Assembly: GCA_002551355.1 (NCBI GenBank)
Contig: NTHE01000001.1
Location: 1-64,000 of the forward strand
Source: Streptomyces sp. man185
GTDB taxonomy: Bacteria; Actinomycetota; Actinomycetes; Streptomycetales; Streptomycetaceae
DNA length: 64,000 nt
Reading direction: 5' to 3'
Below the pieces are notes generated by a model that was given only the letters and a program-made list of their open reading frames with translations, had not been told where the DNA came from and did not search any database. Both the position numbers and the translations under genes were made by a program. Numbering within the stretch: position 1 is the stretch's first letter; every line of letters starts with the position of its first letter. Shown here piece by piece: positions 50,392 through 61,608 of the stretch.

Positions 50392-51612
50392 ATGATCCGT
50401 TTCGAGCACGTCACCAAGCGGTACGCCGATGGCACCACCGCCGTCGACGACCTTTCCTTCGAGGTCGCCGAGGGTGAACTGGTCACGCTCGTCGGACCTT
50501 CCGGATGCGGCAAGACGACCACCATGAAGATGGTGAACCGGCTGATCGAACCGACCGAGGGCGGGATATTCCTCGACGGGGACGACATATCCACCATCGA
50601 CCCCGTCCAGCTGCGCCGCCGCATCGGCTATGTCATCCAGCAGGTCGGACTCTTCCCGCACAAGACGGTCCTGGAGAACACCGCGACCGTTCCCCATCTG
50701 CTGGGCTGGAAGCGCGGAAAGGGACGTGAACGCGCCGCCGAACTCCTCGACCTCGTCGGACTCGACCCCTCCGTTTATGGTGACCGCTATCCGGAACAGC
50801 TTTCCGGCGGTCAGCGCCAACGCGTGGGCGTGGCACGCGCATTGGCCGCCGATCCGCCCGTCCTCCTGATGGACGAGCCTTTCGGGGCGGTCGACCCGGT
50901 CGTCCGCGAACGGCTCCAGAACGAATTCCTGAAACTCCAGGCCCAGGTCCGTAAGACCGTGCTGTTCGTCACGCACGACATCGAGGAGGCCGTCCGCCTC
51001 GGCGACCGCATCGCCGTCTACGGGCAGGGCCGCATCGAGCAGTTCGACTCCCCCGCCACCGTGCTCGGAGCCCCCGCGACCCCGTACGTGGCCGACTTCG
51101 TCGGCGCGGACCGCGGGCTCAAGCGGCTCTCGGTGACGCCCATCGAGGAGAGCGACCTCGACCAGCCGCCGGTCGTCCACCTCGACGACCCGCTGGCCAC
51201 GGCCACCGGGCGGCTCCGGTCCGAGGGCGCGCGCTGGGCGGTCGTCCTGGACGGCCGGGACAACCTCCACGGCTGGATCCCCGCCGACGCGACGGCCGAC
51301 GCGAGCAAGGCCGCCGGGGCGACCGCCGACGCCAAGGGCGCGGCCAAGGGCACCGTCCGCGAGCACGCCCGCCGGATGGAGGCGTGGCTTCCGCTCGGCG
51401 CGCCCCTGAAGCAGGCCTTCGCCACCATGCTCCAGCACGACGCGGGCTGGATCGCGGTCATCGACAAGGAGAGCGAGGGCCGCTTCCTCGGGGTGCTGAC
51501 CCCCGCCCGGCTGCACGAGGCCCTGCGCCGCTCGATCGACGCGGACGCCCAGGACGTACCGCGCGCCGAGATCGCCGTGGAGACGGTGACGAGCATCGCG
51601 ACCACCACCTAG
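50392..51612 (+). CDS. quaternary-amine/glycine betaine ABC transporter ATPase with CBS domains
   Basis: A 406-residue ATPase of the OpuCA/ProV class. Walker A GPSGCGKT (37-44), Q-loop IGYVIQQ, signature LSGGQRQRVG, Walker B VLLMDEPFGAVDP and HDIEEA switch histidine. Residues about 260-390 hold two CBS-like domains, interrupted by an Ala/Lys/Thr-rich insert. CBS domains gate OpuA-type importers by ionic strength and, in some Gram-positives, bind c-di-AMP, which DisA in this window makes. The ATG at 50392 has GGGGAA upstream. Confidence 0.93.
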   Translation: MIRFEHVTKRYADGTTAVDDLSFEVAEGELVTLVGPSGCGKTTTMKMVNRLIEPTEGGIFLDGDDISTIDPVQLRRRIGYVIQQVGLFPHKTVLENTATVPHLLGWKRGKGRERAAELLDLVGLDPSVYGDRYPEQLSGGQRQRVGVARALAADPPVLLMDEPFGAVDPVVRERLQNEFLKLQAQVRKTVLFVTHDIEEAVRLGDRIAVYGQGRIEQFDSPATVLGAPATPYVADFVGADRGLKRLSVTPIEESDLDQPPVVHLDDPLATATGRLRSEGARWAVVLDGRDNLHGWIPADATADASKAAGATADAKGAAKGTVREHARRMEAWLPLGAPLKQAFATMLQHDAGWIAVIDKESEGRFLGVLTPARLHEALRRSIDADAQDVPRAEIAVETVTSIATTT

Positions 51613-51639
51613 GCGGCCGGGGCTCAGTCCTCCCCTCGG

Positions 51640-52784
51640 GCGGCCGGGCTCGGTCCTCGCCGAGCCGGGCGCTCAGCCATTCCAGGGCGGGCGGGATCTC
51701 CCGCCGCCAGGTCGTGACGTTGTGCCCGCCGCTGTCGAGCACGATGGAGGACACCTTCGCGGGCGGCCTTCACCTTCTCGATGAACTCCATCGTGCTCCC
51801 GAGGTTGCCTTCGCCCCGCCGGGACGTCGTCACCAGGAACGAACTGCCGGACGGCGGCCGGTTCTCCAGGGTCCCCATCAGGTCGGCGCGGTCGCGCAGC
51901 TCCCGCCTCCCGTGGAAAAGGTCGCCCGTCGTCGGGGCCTCGGCGGCCCGGTAGTGCGCGGAGAGCCCGGCGCTCGCCGCGTACCGGTCCGAGTGGTACA
52001 GCCCGATCTTCGACGCGCAGTAGCCGCCGGTGGAGTTGCCGATGACGCCCCAGTCACGGGCCTTCTCCCCGACCCGGCAGGACCCCGCGACCGCCTCGGG
52101 AAGGTCCTTCGCGAAGAACGGTCTCGTCTGCGGGCCCCCGGGGACGTCCACGCACTCGGTGTGCCGGGGCGGCGCGACCGCCGACCGCAGCATCACCAGG
52201 ATCATCGGCCGGGCCTTCCCCGCCTTCACCAGGTCATGCGCGGCCTGTGGGTGGCGCAGCCCCTTCAGCAGGTTCTCCGCCGAGCCCGGGTAGCCGGTGA
52301 GGACCACGGCCGCCGGGAACGTCCGCCCGGCGTGCGCCCCCTGGGAGCACTCCGGCGGCAGATGGACGTACGCCGGGGACTCGATGCCCGACGTGCGCCG
52401 CGAGATGACCACCTCGTCGATCCGCCCGCCGACCGCGGGCACCCGGCCGCCGGGCACGTCCGGGTGCTGGGTGCCGACGCGTGCCAGGTGCCGGGAGCCG
52501 CCCGCGTGGTCGGTGACGACCCCCAACTCCTGCTTCTGCCCGACGAGATCGACCCAGGAGCCGTAGAAGAAAGGCGTTGTTGGCCGCCAGACCCACCGCG
52601 GCGAACAGGGTCAGCCGGGTCGCCGGCAGCAGCCCGATCCGGCCCGGCACCGCGGCTCGCCCGGCCGGGCGAGCCGCGGCCGGAGCCGAACCGTGGCGGC
52701 GAACAGCGCGACGGCCAGCGCCGCCACGACCGCCACGACCGCCAGAACTGCGGTGCTGGTGAGACCCGTGAGCGTGCTTTCTCC
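51640..52784 (-). pseudogene. frameshifted membrane-anchored esterase (alpha/beta hydrolase)
   Basis: Parts of one esterase occur in several frames. An N-terminal membrane anchor (TAVLAVVAVVAALAVALF, near 52715-52765) shifts frame near 52660 to GRIGLLPATRLTLFAAVGLAANNAF. It shifts again near 52570 (an extra C in tttcttctacgg) to YGSWVDLVGQKQELGVV, then the main domain with the nucleophile region VIGNSTGGYCASKIG and AVVLTGYPGSAENLL. It shifts a third time near 51765 before the catalytic-histidine end SSIVLDSGGHNVTTW. A recognisable start codon is also missing. Sequencing errors could explain one shift but hardly three. Confidence 0.78.
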
Positions 52785-52842
52785 GTGATTCCGCACAGGG
52801 GAGGCCGGACGGCCGGATGCGGGAAATTTCCGGAATATGGGT

Positions 52843-52870
52843 GAACCCGTGCTCCCCGACCCACGTCCTA
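52843..52870 (+). promoter_or_regulatory. candidate sigma-E promoter of the MprF-like gene
   Basis: GAACC (52843-52847), 16-nt spacer, CGTCCTA (52864-52870). This fits the ECF pattern GAAC-N16/17-CGTC used by Streptomyces SigE. It would give a leader of about 70 nt to the ATG at 52946. In S. coelicolor the orthologous gene is, as I recall, a SigE target. Confidence 0.5.
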
Positions 52871-52945
52871 GAGGGCGCACATCGTCCGCAGGGCCCCGGC
52901 CCGCGGACGGACGAACGAGAATCTCTCGCGAAGCAACGGGAAACG

Positions 52946-54775
52946 ATGTCTGTCACGCCAGATGGGGATAAGTCAGTTTCGGTTCCGCGGCGTGTCCGCC
53001 GGTTGCTCCACGGGCCTCGCCCCGAATCCGTACCGGCTCTCGTCGGTACCGCCTGCACCGTCGTCGGGCTGATCGACGTCGCCTCCGGGGTCTTCCCCCG
53101 CTTCCGGCACAGCCGGATGCACACCCTCGCCGAGGTGCTCCCCGGAGCGCTCGGCCCGTTCGCCGCCGCGCTCTCGCTGAGCGCCGGCATGCTGCTGCTC
53201 CTGCTCGCCCACGGCCTGAAGCGGCGCAAGCGGCGGGCCTGGCGCGCGGCGGTGATCCTGCTCCCCGTGGGGGCCGTGGCCCAGTTCGCGTACCGCCACT
53301 CGATCGTCGGGGTGCTCGTCCCGCTGGCACTCTGCTGGCTGCTGGTGCGCCACCGGGACCAGTTCCGGGCGCTGCCCGACCCGCGCAGCCGCTGGCGCGC
53401 GCTCGCCAACTTCGTTCTGCTCGGGGCCGGTTCGCTGGGGCTCGGGCTGATCATCGTCAGCGTCCACCCCGGCCGGGTCGTCGGCGACCCGTCCATCGCC
53501 GACCGCCTCCAGCACGTGCTGTACGGCCTGTTCGGCTTCGAGGGCCCCGTCGACTACGTCGGGCGGACCGACGGGACGGTGGCCTACTCGCTGGGCGCGC
53601 TCGGCCTGTTGACCGCCGTCACCACCATCTACCTCGCCTTCCGCCCCGAACACCCGGCGGCCCGCCTCACCGAGGACGACGAGAGCCGGCTGCGGGAGCT
53701 GCTGGAGCGGCACGGCGGGCGGGACTCGCTCGGCCACTTCGCGCTCCGCCGCGACAAGGGCGTCGTCTTCTCCCCCAGCGGCAAGGCCGCCGTCTGCTAC
53801 CGGGTCGTCTCCGGGGTGATGCTGGCCGGCGGCGACCCCATCGGCGACGTGGAAGCCTGGCCCGGCGCGATCGAGCGCTTCATGGACGAGGCGCAGGCGC
53901 ACTCCTGGACCCCCGCCGTGATGGGCTGCAGCGAGACCGGCGGCCAGGTCTGGACCCGCGAGACCGGACTCACCGCCCTGGAGCTGGGCGACGAGGCGGT
54001 GGTGGACGTGGCGGATTTCTCCCTCGCCGGACGCGCCATGCGCAACGTGCGCCAGATGGTCAAGCGCATCGAGCGGGGCGGCTACGAGACCCGGGTCCGG
54101 CGGGCACGTGACATCGGCGACACCGAGCGGGACCGCATCCGGCGGGCCGCGGCCGACTGGCGCGGTACCGATACCGAACGCGGCTTCTCCATGGCGCTGG
54201 GCCGGATCGGCGACCCGGCCGACGGCGACTGCGTGATCGCCACCGCCCACCTGCCCGGCTCCGGTGCGCAGGACTCCCCGCACGGCGACCTCAAGGCGGT
54301 CCTCCACTTCGTACCGTGGGGCCGTGACGGGATGTCCCTGGAGCTGATGCGCCGCGACCGCTCGGCCGACCCCGGCATGAACGAGCTGCTGATCGTCGCC
54401 TCCCTCCAGGCCGCCGAGAAGCTCGGCGTCGCCCGGGTCTCGCTGAACTTCGCGATGTTCCGCTCGGCCCTGGCCCGGGGCGAGCGGCTCGGCGCGGGCC
54501 CGGTGCTGCGCTGCTGGCGCGGACTGCTGATCTTCCTCTCCCGCTGGTTCCAGATCGAGTCGCTGTACAGGTTCAACGCGAAGTTCAGGCCCCGCTGGGA
54601 GCCCCGCTTCGTGGTCTTCCGCACCAGCCGCGACCTGCCCCGCATCGGGATCGCCGCGATGCGGGCGGAGGGCTTCGTGAACCTGTCGCCGCCCCGCCCG
54701 TTCCGGCCCCGCACGCCCCGCCCGTGCGGTCACACCGTGCGGCCGCCCGCGGAGCACGAGGTGAGCGCGGCGTAA
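52946..54775 (+). CDS. MprF/LysX-like phosphatidylglycerol lysyltransferase (DUF2156)
   Basis: A 609-residue membrane enzyme that should transfer lysine or another amino acid from tRNA to phosphatidylglycerol, lowering surface charge and protecting against cationic antimicrobials. Five or six membrane helices fill residues 28-235. The soluble DUF2156 transferase domain (about 250-590) shows GKAAVCYRVVSGVMLAGGDPIG, MNELLIVASLQAAEKLGV and SLYRFNAKFRPRWEPRF (each a conserved family segment). Its membrane part is shorter than the Staphylococcus flippase domain. GGGAAAC precedes the ATG. A sigma-E-like promoter ties it to envelope stress. Confidence 0.88.
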   Translation: MSVTPDGDKSVSVPRRVRRLLHGPRPESVPALVGTACTVVGLIDVASGVFPRFRHSRMHTLAEVLPGALGPFAAALSLSAGMLLLLLAHGLKRRKRRAWRAAVILLPVGAVAQFAYRHSIVGVLVPLALCWLLVRHRDQFRALPDPRSRWRALANFVLLGAGSLGLGLIIVSVHPGRVVGDPSIADRLQHVLYGLFGFEGPVDYVGRTDGTVAYSLGALGLLTAVTTIYLAFRPEHPAARLTEDDESRLRELLERHGGRDSLGHFALRRDKGVVFSPSGKAAVCYRVVSGVMLAGGDPIGDVEAWPGAIERFMDEAQAHSWTPAVMGCSETGGQVWTRETGLTALELGDEAVVDVADFSLAGRAMRNVRQMVKRIERGGYETRVRRARDIGDTERDRIRRAAADWRGTDTERGFSMALGRIGDPADGDCVIATAHLPGSGAQDSPHGDLKAVLHFVPWGRDGMSLELMRRDRSADPGMNELLIVASLQAAEKLGVARVSLNFAMFRSALARGERLGAGPVLRCWRGLLIFLSRWFQIESLYRFNAKFRPRWEPRFVVFRTSRDLPRIGIAAMRAEGFVNLSPPRPFRPRTPRPCGHTVRPPAEHEVSAA

Positions 54776-54815
54776 CGGCGTCGTACGGGGCCACGGCAGG
54801 TCCTAGTCTGGTCGT

Positions 54816-55676
54816 ATGAGTACGTCACGCACGCGGGGCACGGTCCGAGGGCTGCCGGAGTGGGACCGCTGCGCGGTCATGGGGGTCGTCAACGTGACGC
54901 CCGACTCCTTCTCCGACGGCGGCCGCTGGTTCGACACGACGGCGGCGGTCAAACACGGCCTGCACCTGGTGGCCGAGGGCGCCGACCTGGTCGACGTGGG
55001 CGGTGAGTCGACCCGCCCGGGCGCCAGCCGGGTCGACGAGGCCGAGGAGCTGCGCCGGGTCGTCCCGGTCGTCAGGGGACTGGCCTCCGAGGGCGTCACC
55101 GTCTCCGTGGACACCATGCGCGCACGCGTCGCCGAACAGGCCGTCGCCGCCGGGGCCGCCCTGGTCAACGACGTCAGCGGCGGCCTCGCCGACCCGGACA
55201 TGATCCGGGCCGTTGCCGCCGCCGAGGTCCCGTTCGTCGTGATGCACTGGCGCGGCTTCAGCGAGTCGATGAACAGCCGCGCGGTGTACGGGGACGTCGT
55301 CGCCGAGGTCCTCGACGAGCTGCGGCAGCGGATGGACGCGGTGATCGCGGCCGGGGTCGCCCCCGAGCGCGTCGTGATCGACCCCGGCCTCGGCTTCGCG
55401 AAGGACGCCGCCCACGACCTGGCGCTCGTCGCACACCTGGCCGAGCTGCACGCGCTGGGCCGCCCGCTGCTGGTGGCCGCCTCCCGCAAACGTTTCCTCG
55501 GCCACGTCCTGGCCGGCCCGGGCGCCTCCCCGCCGCCCGCCCGCGAACGCGACGCGGCCACCGCCGCCGTCTCCGCGCTCTCCGCGCAGGCCGGCGCCTG
55601 GGCGGTCCGGGTCCACGAGGTGCGGGCCACCGCCGACGCGGTCCGCGTCGCCCGCGCGGTCGAGGGAGCCGCGTGA
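54816..55676 (+). CDS. folP: dihydropteroate synthase
   Basis: FolP joins p-aminobenzoate to 6-hydroxymethyl-dihydropterin pyrophosphate; it is the sulfonamide target. The 286-residue TIM barrel shows GVVNVTPDSFSDGG, DVGGESTRPGA, VNDVSGG, VIDPGLGFAKD and AASRKRFLG. TAGTCT lies 6 nt before the ATG at 54816 with no ribosome site, so the message is probably leaderless. The stop overlaps the NTF2-like gene by GTGA. Confidence 0.95.
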   Translation: MSTSRTRGTVRGLPEWDRCAVMGVVNVTPDSFSDGGRWFDTTAAVKHGLHLVAEGADLVDVGGESTRPGASRVDEAEELRRVVPVVRGLASEGVTVSVDTMRARVAEQAVAAGAALVNDVSGGLADPDMIRAVAAAEVPFVVMHWRGFSESMNSRAVYGDVVAEVLDELRQRMDAVIAAGVAPERVVIDPGLGFAKDAAHDLALVAHLAELHALGRPLLVAASRKRFLGHVLAGPGASPPPARERDAATAAVSALSAQAGAWAVRVHEVRATADAVRVARAVEGAA

Positions 55677-56146
55677 ACGAGGAGCACGCACAGGCCGCCG
55701 CCGACATCGCGGAGGTCGAGGCCGCCAACACCGCCTTCTACGAAGCGCTGGAGCGCGGCGACTACGAGGAGCTCTCCGACCGCTGGCTGCCCGGCGAGGA
55801 CCTCACCGTCTCCTGCGTCCACCCCGGCTGGCCGGTGCTCACGGGCCGGGGCGAGGTGCTGCGCAGTTACGCCCTGATCATGGCGAACACCGAGTACATC
55901 CAGTTCTTCCTGACCGACGTCAACATCGCGATGACCGGCGACACCGCGCTCGTCACCTGCACCGAGAACATCCTCAGCGGCGGGCCGGCCGAGGAGGGCA
56001 ACGCGCTGGGCCCGCTGGTGGGCCAGCTGGTCGTCGCCACGAACGTGTTCCGGCGCACCCCGGACGGCTGGAAACTCTGGTCCCACCACGGGTCACCCGT
56101 CCTGACGGATTCCGACGAGGACGACGACGAGGAAACCCCCTCCTGA
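55673..56146 (+). CDS. NTF2/SnoaL-like fold protein in the folate cluster
   Basis: A 157-residue protein of the cystatin-like NTF2/SnoaL-like fold: helix VEAANTAFYEALERGDYEELSDRWLP, then WPVLTGRGEVLRSY, ITGDTALVTC-like strands and TNVFRRTPDGWKLWSHHGSPV. The tail is very acidic (DSDEDDDEETPS). The GTG start overlaps the folP stop by 4 nt, so it is made with FolP. Its role is unknown; a pterin-handling or aldolase-type function is only a guess from position. Confidence 0.8.
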   Translation: MNEEHAQAAADIAEVEAANTAFYEALERGDYEELSDRWLPGEDLTVSCVHPGWPVLTGRGEVLRSYALIMANTEYIQFFLTDVNIAMTGDTALVTCTENILSGGPAEEGNALGPLVGQLVVATNVFRRTPDGWKLWSHHGSPVLTDSDEDDDEETPS

Positions 56147-56355
56147 GGAGGAAGCACCCTCCCGAGTGGGTACGGGGCCGATAGGGATTGGAACCGATCA
56201 CCGAGGGGTATGGGCGGCTACCAGCCCGGTGAGGCGCTGTCCATGGCCCCCACGGGCGAGCACTGTCGGTGCTCGCAGGTAGATTCGAAAGAAGGCACCT
56301 CGCCGCCCGCACGCGGCCGGGTGCCTCTCGACCAACGACAGCAGGAGTGATTCGC

Positions 56356-56715
56356 GTGGATCGTGTCGCGCTGCGCGGCCTCAAGGCCCGTGGGCACCAC
56401 GGCGTCTTCCCCCGGGAACGGGAAGAGGGCCAGACCTTCATCGTCGACCTGGTGCTCGGCCTCGACACCCGCCCCGCGGCAGCCGCCGACGATCTGGCCC
56501 GCACCGTGCACTACGGCGTGGTGGCCGAGGAGGTCGTCGACGTGGTGACCGGCGAACCGGTCGATCTGATCGAGACGCTCGCCGAGCGCATCGCCCAGCA
56601 GTGCCTGAAGCACGAAGGCGTCCAGGAGGTCGAGGTCGTGGTGCACAAGCCGGATGCGCCGATCACCGTCCCCTTCGACGACGTGACCATCACCATCACC
56701 CGGAGCCGAGCATGA
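56356..56715 (+). CDS. folB: dihydroneopterin aldolase
   Basis: FolB cleaves dihydroneopterin to 6-hydroxymethyl-dihydropterin and glycolaldehyde. The 119-residue protein has VALRGLKARGHHGVFPRER at the start, the catalytic-site tyrosine in VHYGVVAEEV, and the closing VVVHKPDAPI. AGGAG is 8-9 nt before the GTG at 56356. The 209-nt gap from the preceding gene probably holds a promoter, but I cannot pick it. It overlaps folK by ATGA. Confidence 0.93.
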   Translation: MDRVALRGLKARGHHGVFPREREEGQTFIVDLVLGLDTRPAAAADDLARTVHYGVVAEEVVDVVTGEPVDLIETLAERIAQQCLKHEGVQEVEVVVHKPDAPITVPFDDVTITITRSRA

Positions 56716-57323
56716 CTGCATTTTCGACCGAAGGGCAGAGCGACCCGACCGTACAGCCGGTTCCGACCGCCGTCGTCCGGCAGGTGGACGCCGCCGACGT
56801 CACGCTCTCCAACCCCAAGATGGCCGTGATCTCCCTCGGCTCCAACCTGGGCAACCGCCTGGAGACCCTCCAGGGGGCCGTCGACGCCCTGGAGGACACC
56901 CCGGGTCTGCGGGTCAAGGCCGTCTCCCCGGTGTACGAGACGGAGCCCTGGGGGGTCGAGGCGGATTCCCAGCCCTCGTACTTCAACGCGGTCATCCTCG
57001 TGAAGACGACGCTGCCCCCCGCCTCCCTGCTGGAGCGCGGCCAGGCCGTCGAGGAGGCCTTCGACCGGGTCCGCGAGGAGCGCTGGGGTCCGCGCACCAT
57101 CGACGTCGACATCGTGTCGTACGCCGACGTCCTCTCCGACGACCCGGTGCTCACGCTCCCCCACCCGCGCGCCCATGAGCGGGCCTTCGTCCTCGCCCCC
57201 TGGCACGACGTGGACCCCGAGGCCCAGCTGCCCGGCGCCGGAGCGGTGGCCCAGCTCCTCGCGGAGGTCGGCCGCGACAGCGTCCTGCCGCGCGCCGACC
57301 TGGAACTGCGCCTGCCGGAGTAA
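56712..57323 (+). CDS. folK: 6-hydroxymethyl-7,8-dihydropterin pyrophosphokinase
   Basis: FolK transfers pyrophosphate from ATP to 6-hydroxymethyl-dihydropterin, giving the FolP substrate. The 203-residue protein has ISLGSNLGNR (about 38-47), SPVYETEPWG, RWGPRTIDVDIV (ATP and Mg sites) and LPHPRAHERAFVL. The first 35 residues are an extension not found in E. coli HPPK. It is coupled to folB. Confidence 0.95.
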   Translation: MTAFSTEGQSDPTVQPVPTAVVRQVDAADVTLSNPKMAVISLGSNLGNRLETLQGAVDALEDTPGLRVKAVSPVYETEPWGVEADSQPSYFNAVILVKTTLPPASLLERGQAVEEAFDRVREERWGPRTIDVDIVSYADVLSDDPVLTLPHPRAHERAFVLAPWHDVDPEAQLPGAGAVAQLLAEVGRDSVLPRADLELRLPE

Positions 57324-57397
57324 TCGTTAGGCTCGACGGACGGTGGTCCGGCGCACGGCCGGACCGGGCACAGGCGGCGCGAAGGGCGGCTCACTCG

Positions 57398-57886
57398 GTG
57401 AAGCAACTACGGCTCGGGGTACTGGCGGGCCTCTTCGCCGCCGCCGGCGTCCTCTCCTGGGGCGGGGCCCGACTCTGGGACTCCTTCGGCACCCTGCCCA
57501 GCGTCCCGCTGGCCGCGTCGATCGTCCTCGCGGTGATCGCGGCGATCCTTCTCGCGACCGCCCTCTCCACCCGCAACCGCCTCCGCGCCCAACGCGAGCG
57601 CCGCCCCGGCGCCAAGGGCGTCGAGCCCCTGTTCGCGGCCCGCGCGGTCGTGTTCGGCCAGGCGAGCGCCCTGGTCGCCGCCCTGGTCGCCGGCATGTAC
57701 GGCGGCACCGGCGTCTTCCTCCTGAGCTACCTCGACATCCCGCCCCGCCGCGACCAGGCCATCTACGCGGGCGCGGCGGTGATCGCCGGGATCGGCGTCA
57801 TCGCGGCCGCCCTCTTCCTGGAACGCGTCTGCCGCCTCCCGGAGGACGGCAACGACCACGACGGCACGGGCACGGCGGCGGCGTAA
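57398..57886 (+). CDS. DUF3180 family membrane protein
   Basis: A 162-residue protein with four predicted transmembrane helices (about 5-25, 36-55, 84-108, 118-140), regularly placed after folK in actinobacteria. No catalytic motif is visible. A role in folate transport or membrane coupling has no evidence. It starts at a GTG 74 nt after folK and ends before a strong hairpin. Confidence 0.85.
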   Translation: MKQLRLGVLAGLFAAAGVLSWGGARLWDSFGTLPSVPLAASIVLAVIAAILLATALSTRNRLRAQRERRPGAKGVEPLFAARAVVFGQASALVAALVAGMYGGTGVFLLSYLDIPPRRDQAIYAGAAVIAGIGVIAAALFLERVCRLPEDGNDHDGTGTAAA

Positions 57887-57894
57887 CGCACGAC

Positions 57895-57933
57895 GGGGCC
57901 CGGCGGCCGCGCCCTCGCGGCCTGCCGGGCCCC
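57895..57933. terminator. bidirectional terminator between the DUF3180 gene and folE
   Basis: A 17-bp stem with one bulge (ggggcccggc + ggccgcg, 57895-57911; cgcggcc + t + gccgggcccc, 57916-57933), loop ccct, followed by ttt on the plus strand. It sits between convergent genes. Confidence 0.85.
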
Positions 57934-57951
57934 TTTGCGTGTTCCGGGGCG

Positions 57952-58557
57952 TCAGCGCGCCATGATGAGGCTCATCGCCTCGGCGCGGGTCGCGGGGTCG
58001 CGGAGCTGGCCGCGCACCGCGGAGGTCAGGGTCTTCGCCCCCGGCTTGCGGATCCCGCGCATCGACATGCACATGTGCTCGCACTCGACGACGACGATGA
58101 CTCCGCGCGGCTCCAGGATCGACATGAGGGACTCGGCGATCTGGGTCGTCAGCCGCTCCTGGACCTGCGGCCGACGGGCGTAGACGTCGACCAGCCGGGC
58201 CAGCTTGGACAGGCCGGTGATCTTCCCGGTGGAGGCGGGGATGTAGCCGACGTGCGCGACGCCCCTGAACGGGACCAGATGGTGTTCACATGTCGAGAAC
58301 ACCTCAATGTCCTTGACCAGCACCATCTCGTCGTGGCCCAGGTCGAACGTGGTCGTCAGGACATCTTCGGGCTGCTGGTACAGACCCGCGAATATCTCCT
58401 TGTACGCCCGCGCCACCCGCCCCGGCGTCTCCCGCAGACCCTCGCGGTCCGGGTCCTCGCCGACGGCGATCAGCAGTTCGCGTACGGCCGCCTCGGCCCG
58501 CTTCTCGTCGAATTCGCCGATCGAACCCTCGCCGTCCAGCGTCACCGGGTCGGTCAT
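57952..58557 (-). CDS. folE: GTP cyclohydrolase I
   Basis: FolE converts GTP to 7,8-dihydroneopterin triphosphate, the first step of folate synthesis. The 201-residue protein has the zinc ligands in [10 protein letters not shown] and [11 protein letters not shown], and the GTP-site segments GYIPAS and [19 protein letters not shown] is 8 nt before the ATG at 58557. It lies on the strand opposite to folP-folB-folK but converges on them, placing most of the pathway within 4 kb. Confidence 0.96.
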   Translation of the reverse strand: MTDPVTLDGEGSIGEFDEKRAEAAVRELLIAVGEDPDREGLRETPGRVARAYKEIFAGLYQQPEDVLTTTFDLGHDEMVLVKDIEVFSTCEHHLVPFRGVAHVGYIPASTGKITGLSKLARLVDVYARRPQVQERLTTQIAESLMSILEPRGVIVVVECEHMCMSMRGIRKPGAKTLTSAVRGQLRDPATRAEAMSLIMAR

Positions 58558-58625
58558 CTGTGCCTCGTTCCTCTGTGCTGCCCCGCGCGCGGATCGCACG
58601 TGGACATCGCAGGCATACGGAAAAG

Positions 58626-58660
58626 CCGCGCCCCCACAGGCTAAAACCTGGGGGGCGCGG
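58626..58660 (-). terminator. terminator after ftsH
   Basis: ccgcgcccccacagg (58626-58640) pairs with cctggggggcgcgg (58647-58660), a stem of about 14 bp with a short A/T-rich loop. It lies 60 nt beyond the ftsH stop and upstream of folE. Confidence 0.75.
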
Positions 58661-58719
58661 CATCCATTCCGGGACCGGGTCGGCCCCCGTGACGGGGGTC
58701 TCACCGGAGCGGTCCGGGA

Positions 58720-60777
<2,058 letters not shown>

Positions 60778-60959
60778 CCATACGGAGCGAAGTCGCCCCG
60801 TCCCTCCTGCCCGTAGGTAAATGCTGCTGTGAGAAAAGACTGTTCTTCGGACGGTACCCCAGCATCGTCACCCGCGACTGCGGGGTACGGCGGAGAAACC
60901 TGCTTTCGAAGCTTCAACGGCCCGAAGGCAGTGAGGGTTCCCCGACGGGTCGGCCGGGG

Positions 60960-61514
60960 TCAGCCGCCGTAGACGTGCGGGGCCAGCGTGCCGACGAAGG
61001 GCAGGTTGCGGTACTTCTCCGCGTAGTCCAGCCCGTAGCCGACGACGAACTCGTTGGGGATGTCGAAACCGATCCACTTCACATCGATCGCGACCTTTGC
61101 GGCATCCGGCTTGCGCAGCAGGGTGCAGACCTCCAGCGAGGCCGGCTCCCGGGAGCCCAGGTTGGACAGCAGCCAGGACAGCGTCAGCCCGGAGTCGATG
61201 ATGTCCTCGACGATCAGGACGTGCTTGCCCTTGATGTCGGTGTCGAGGTCCTTGAGGATCCGCACGACGCCGGAGGACTGGGTGCCCGCTCCGTACGAGG
61301 AGACGGCCATCCAGTCCATCGTGACGGGGGTGGACAGCGCGCGCGCCAGGTCCGCCATGACCATCACCGCGCCCTTGAGGACGCCGACGATGAGCAGATC
61401 CTTGCCCGCGTACTCCGCGTCGATCTTCGCGGCCAGCTCGACGAGCTTCGCGTCGATCTCTTCCTTGGTGAGGAGCACCGACTGAAGGTCGGTACCCATG
61501 TCCTTCTCGTTCAC
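60960..61514 (-). CDS. hpt: hypoxanthine phosphoribosyltransferase
   Basis: Hpt salvages hypoxanthine and guanine with PRPP. The 184-residue protein has the PRPP-binding motif [14 protein letters not shown], the flexible loop [14 protein letters not shown], and [19 protein letters not shown] for base binding. The GTG at 61514 gives 184 residues; the ATG at 61499 with GAAGGAC before it would give 179. The tilS-hpt-ftsH order is conserved in most Gram-positives. Confidence 0.95.
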   Translation of the reverse strand: MNEKDMGTDLQSVLLTKEEIDAKLVELAAKIDAEYAGKDLLIVGVLKGAVMVMADLARALSTPVTMDWMAVSSYGAGTQSSGVVRILKDLDTDIKGKHVLIVEDIIDSGLTLSWLLSNLGSREPASLEVCTLLRKPDAAKVAIDVKWIGFDIPNEFVVGYGLDYAEKYRNLPFVGTLAPHVYGG

Positions 61515-61608
61515 CCACGTCTCTTTCTGTGCTGCCGACGCCCTGGCCCGCCGGTCCGGGTCTTCCCCGGGCCGGCGGCGGTTCGCCTGCACTTCAGCCG
61601 CTCGCGCG

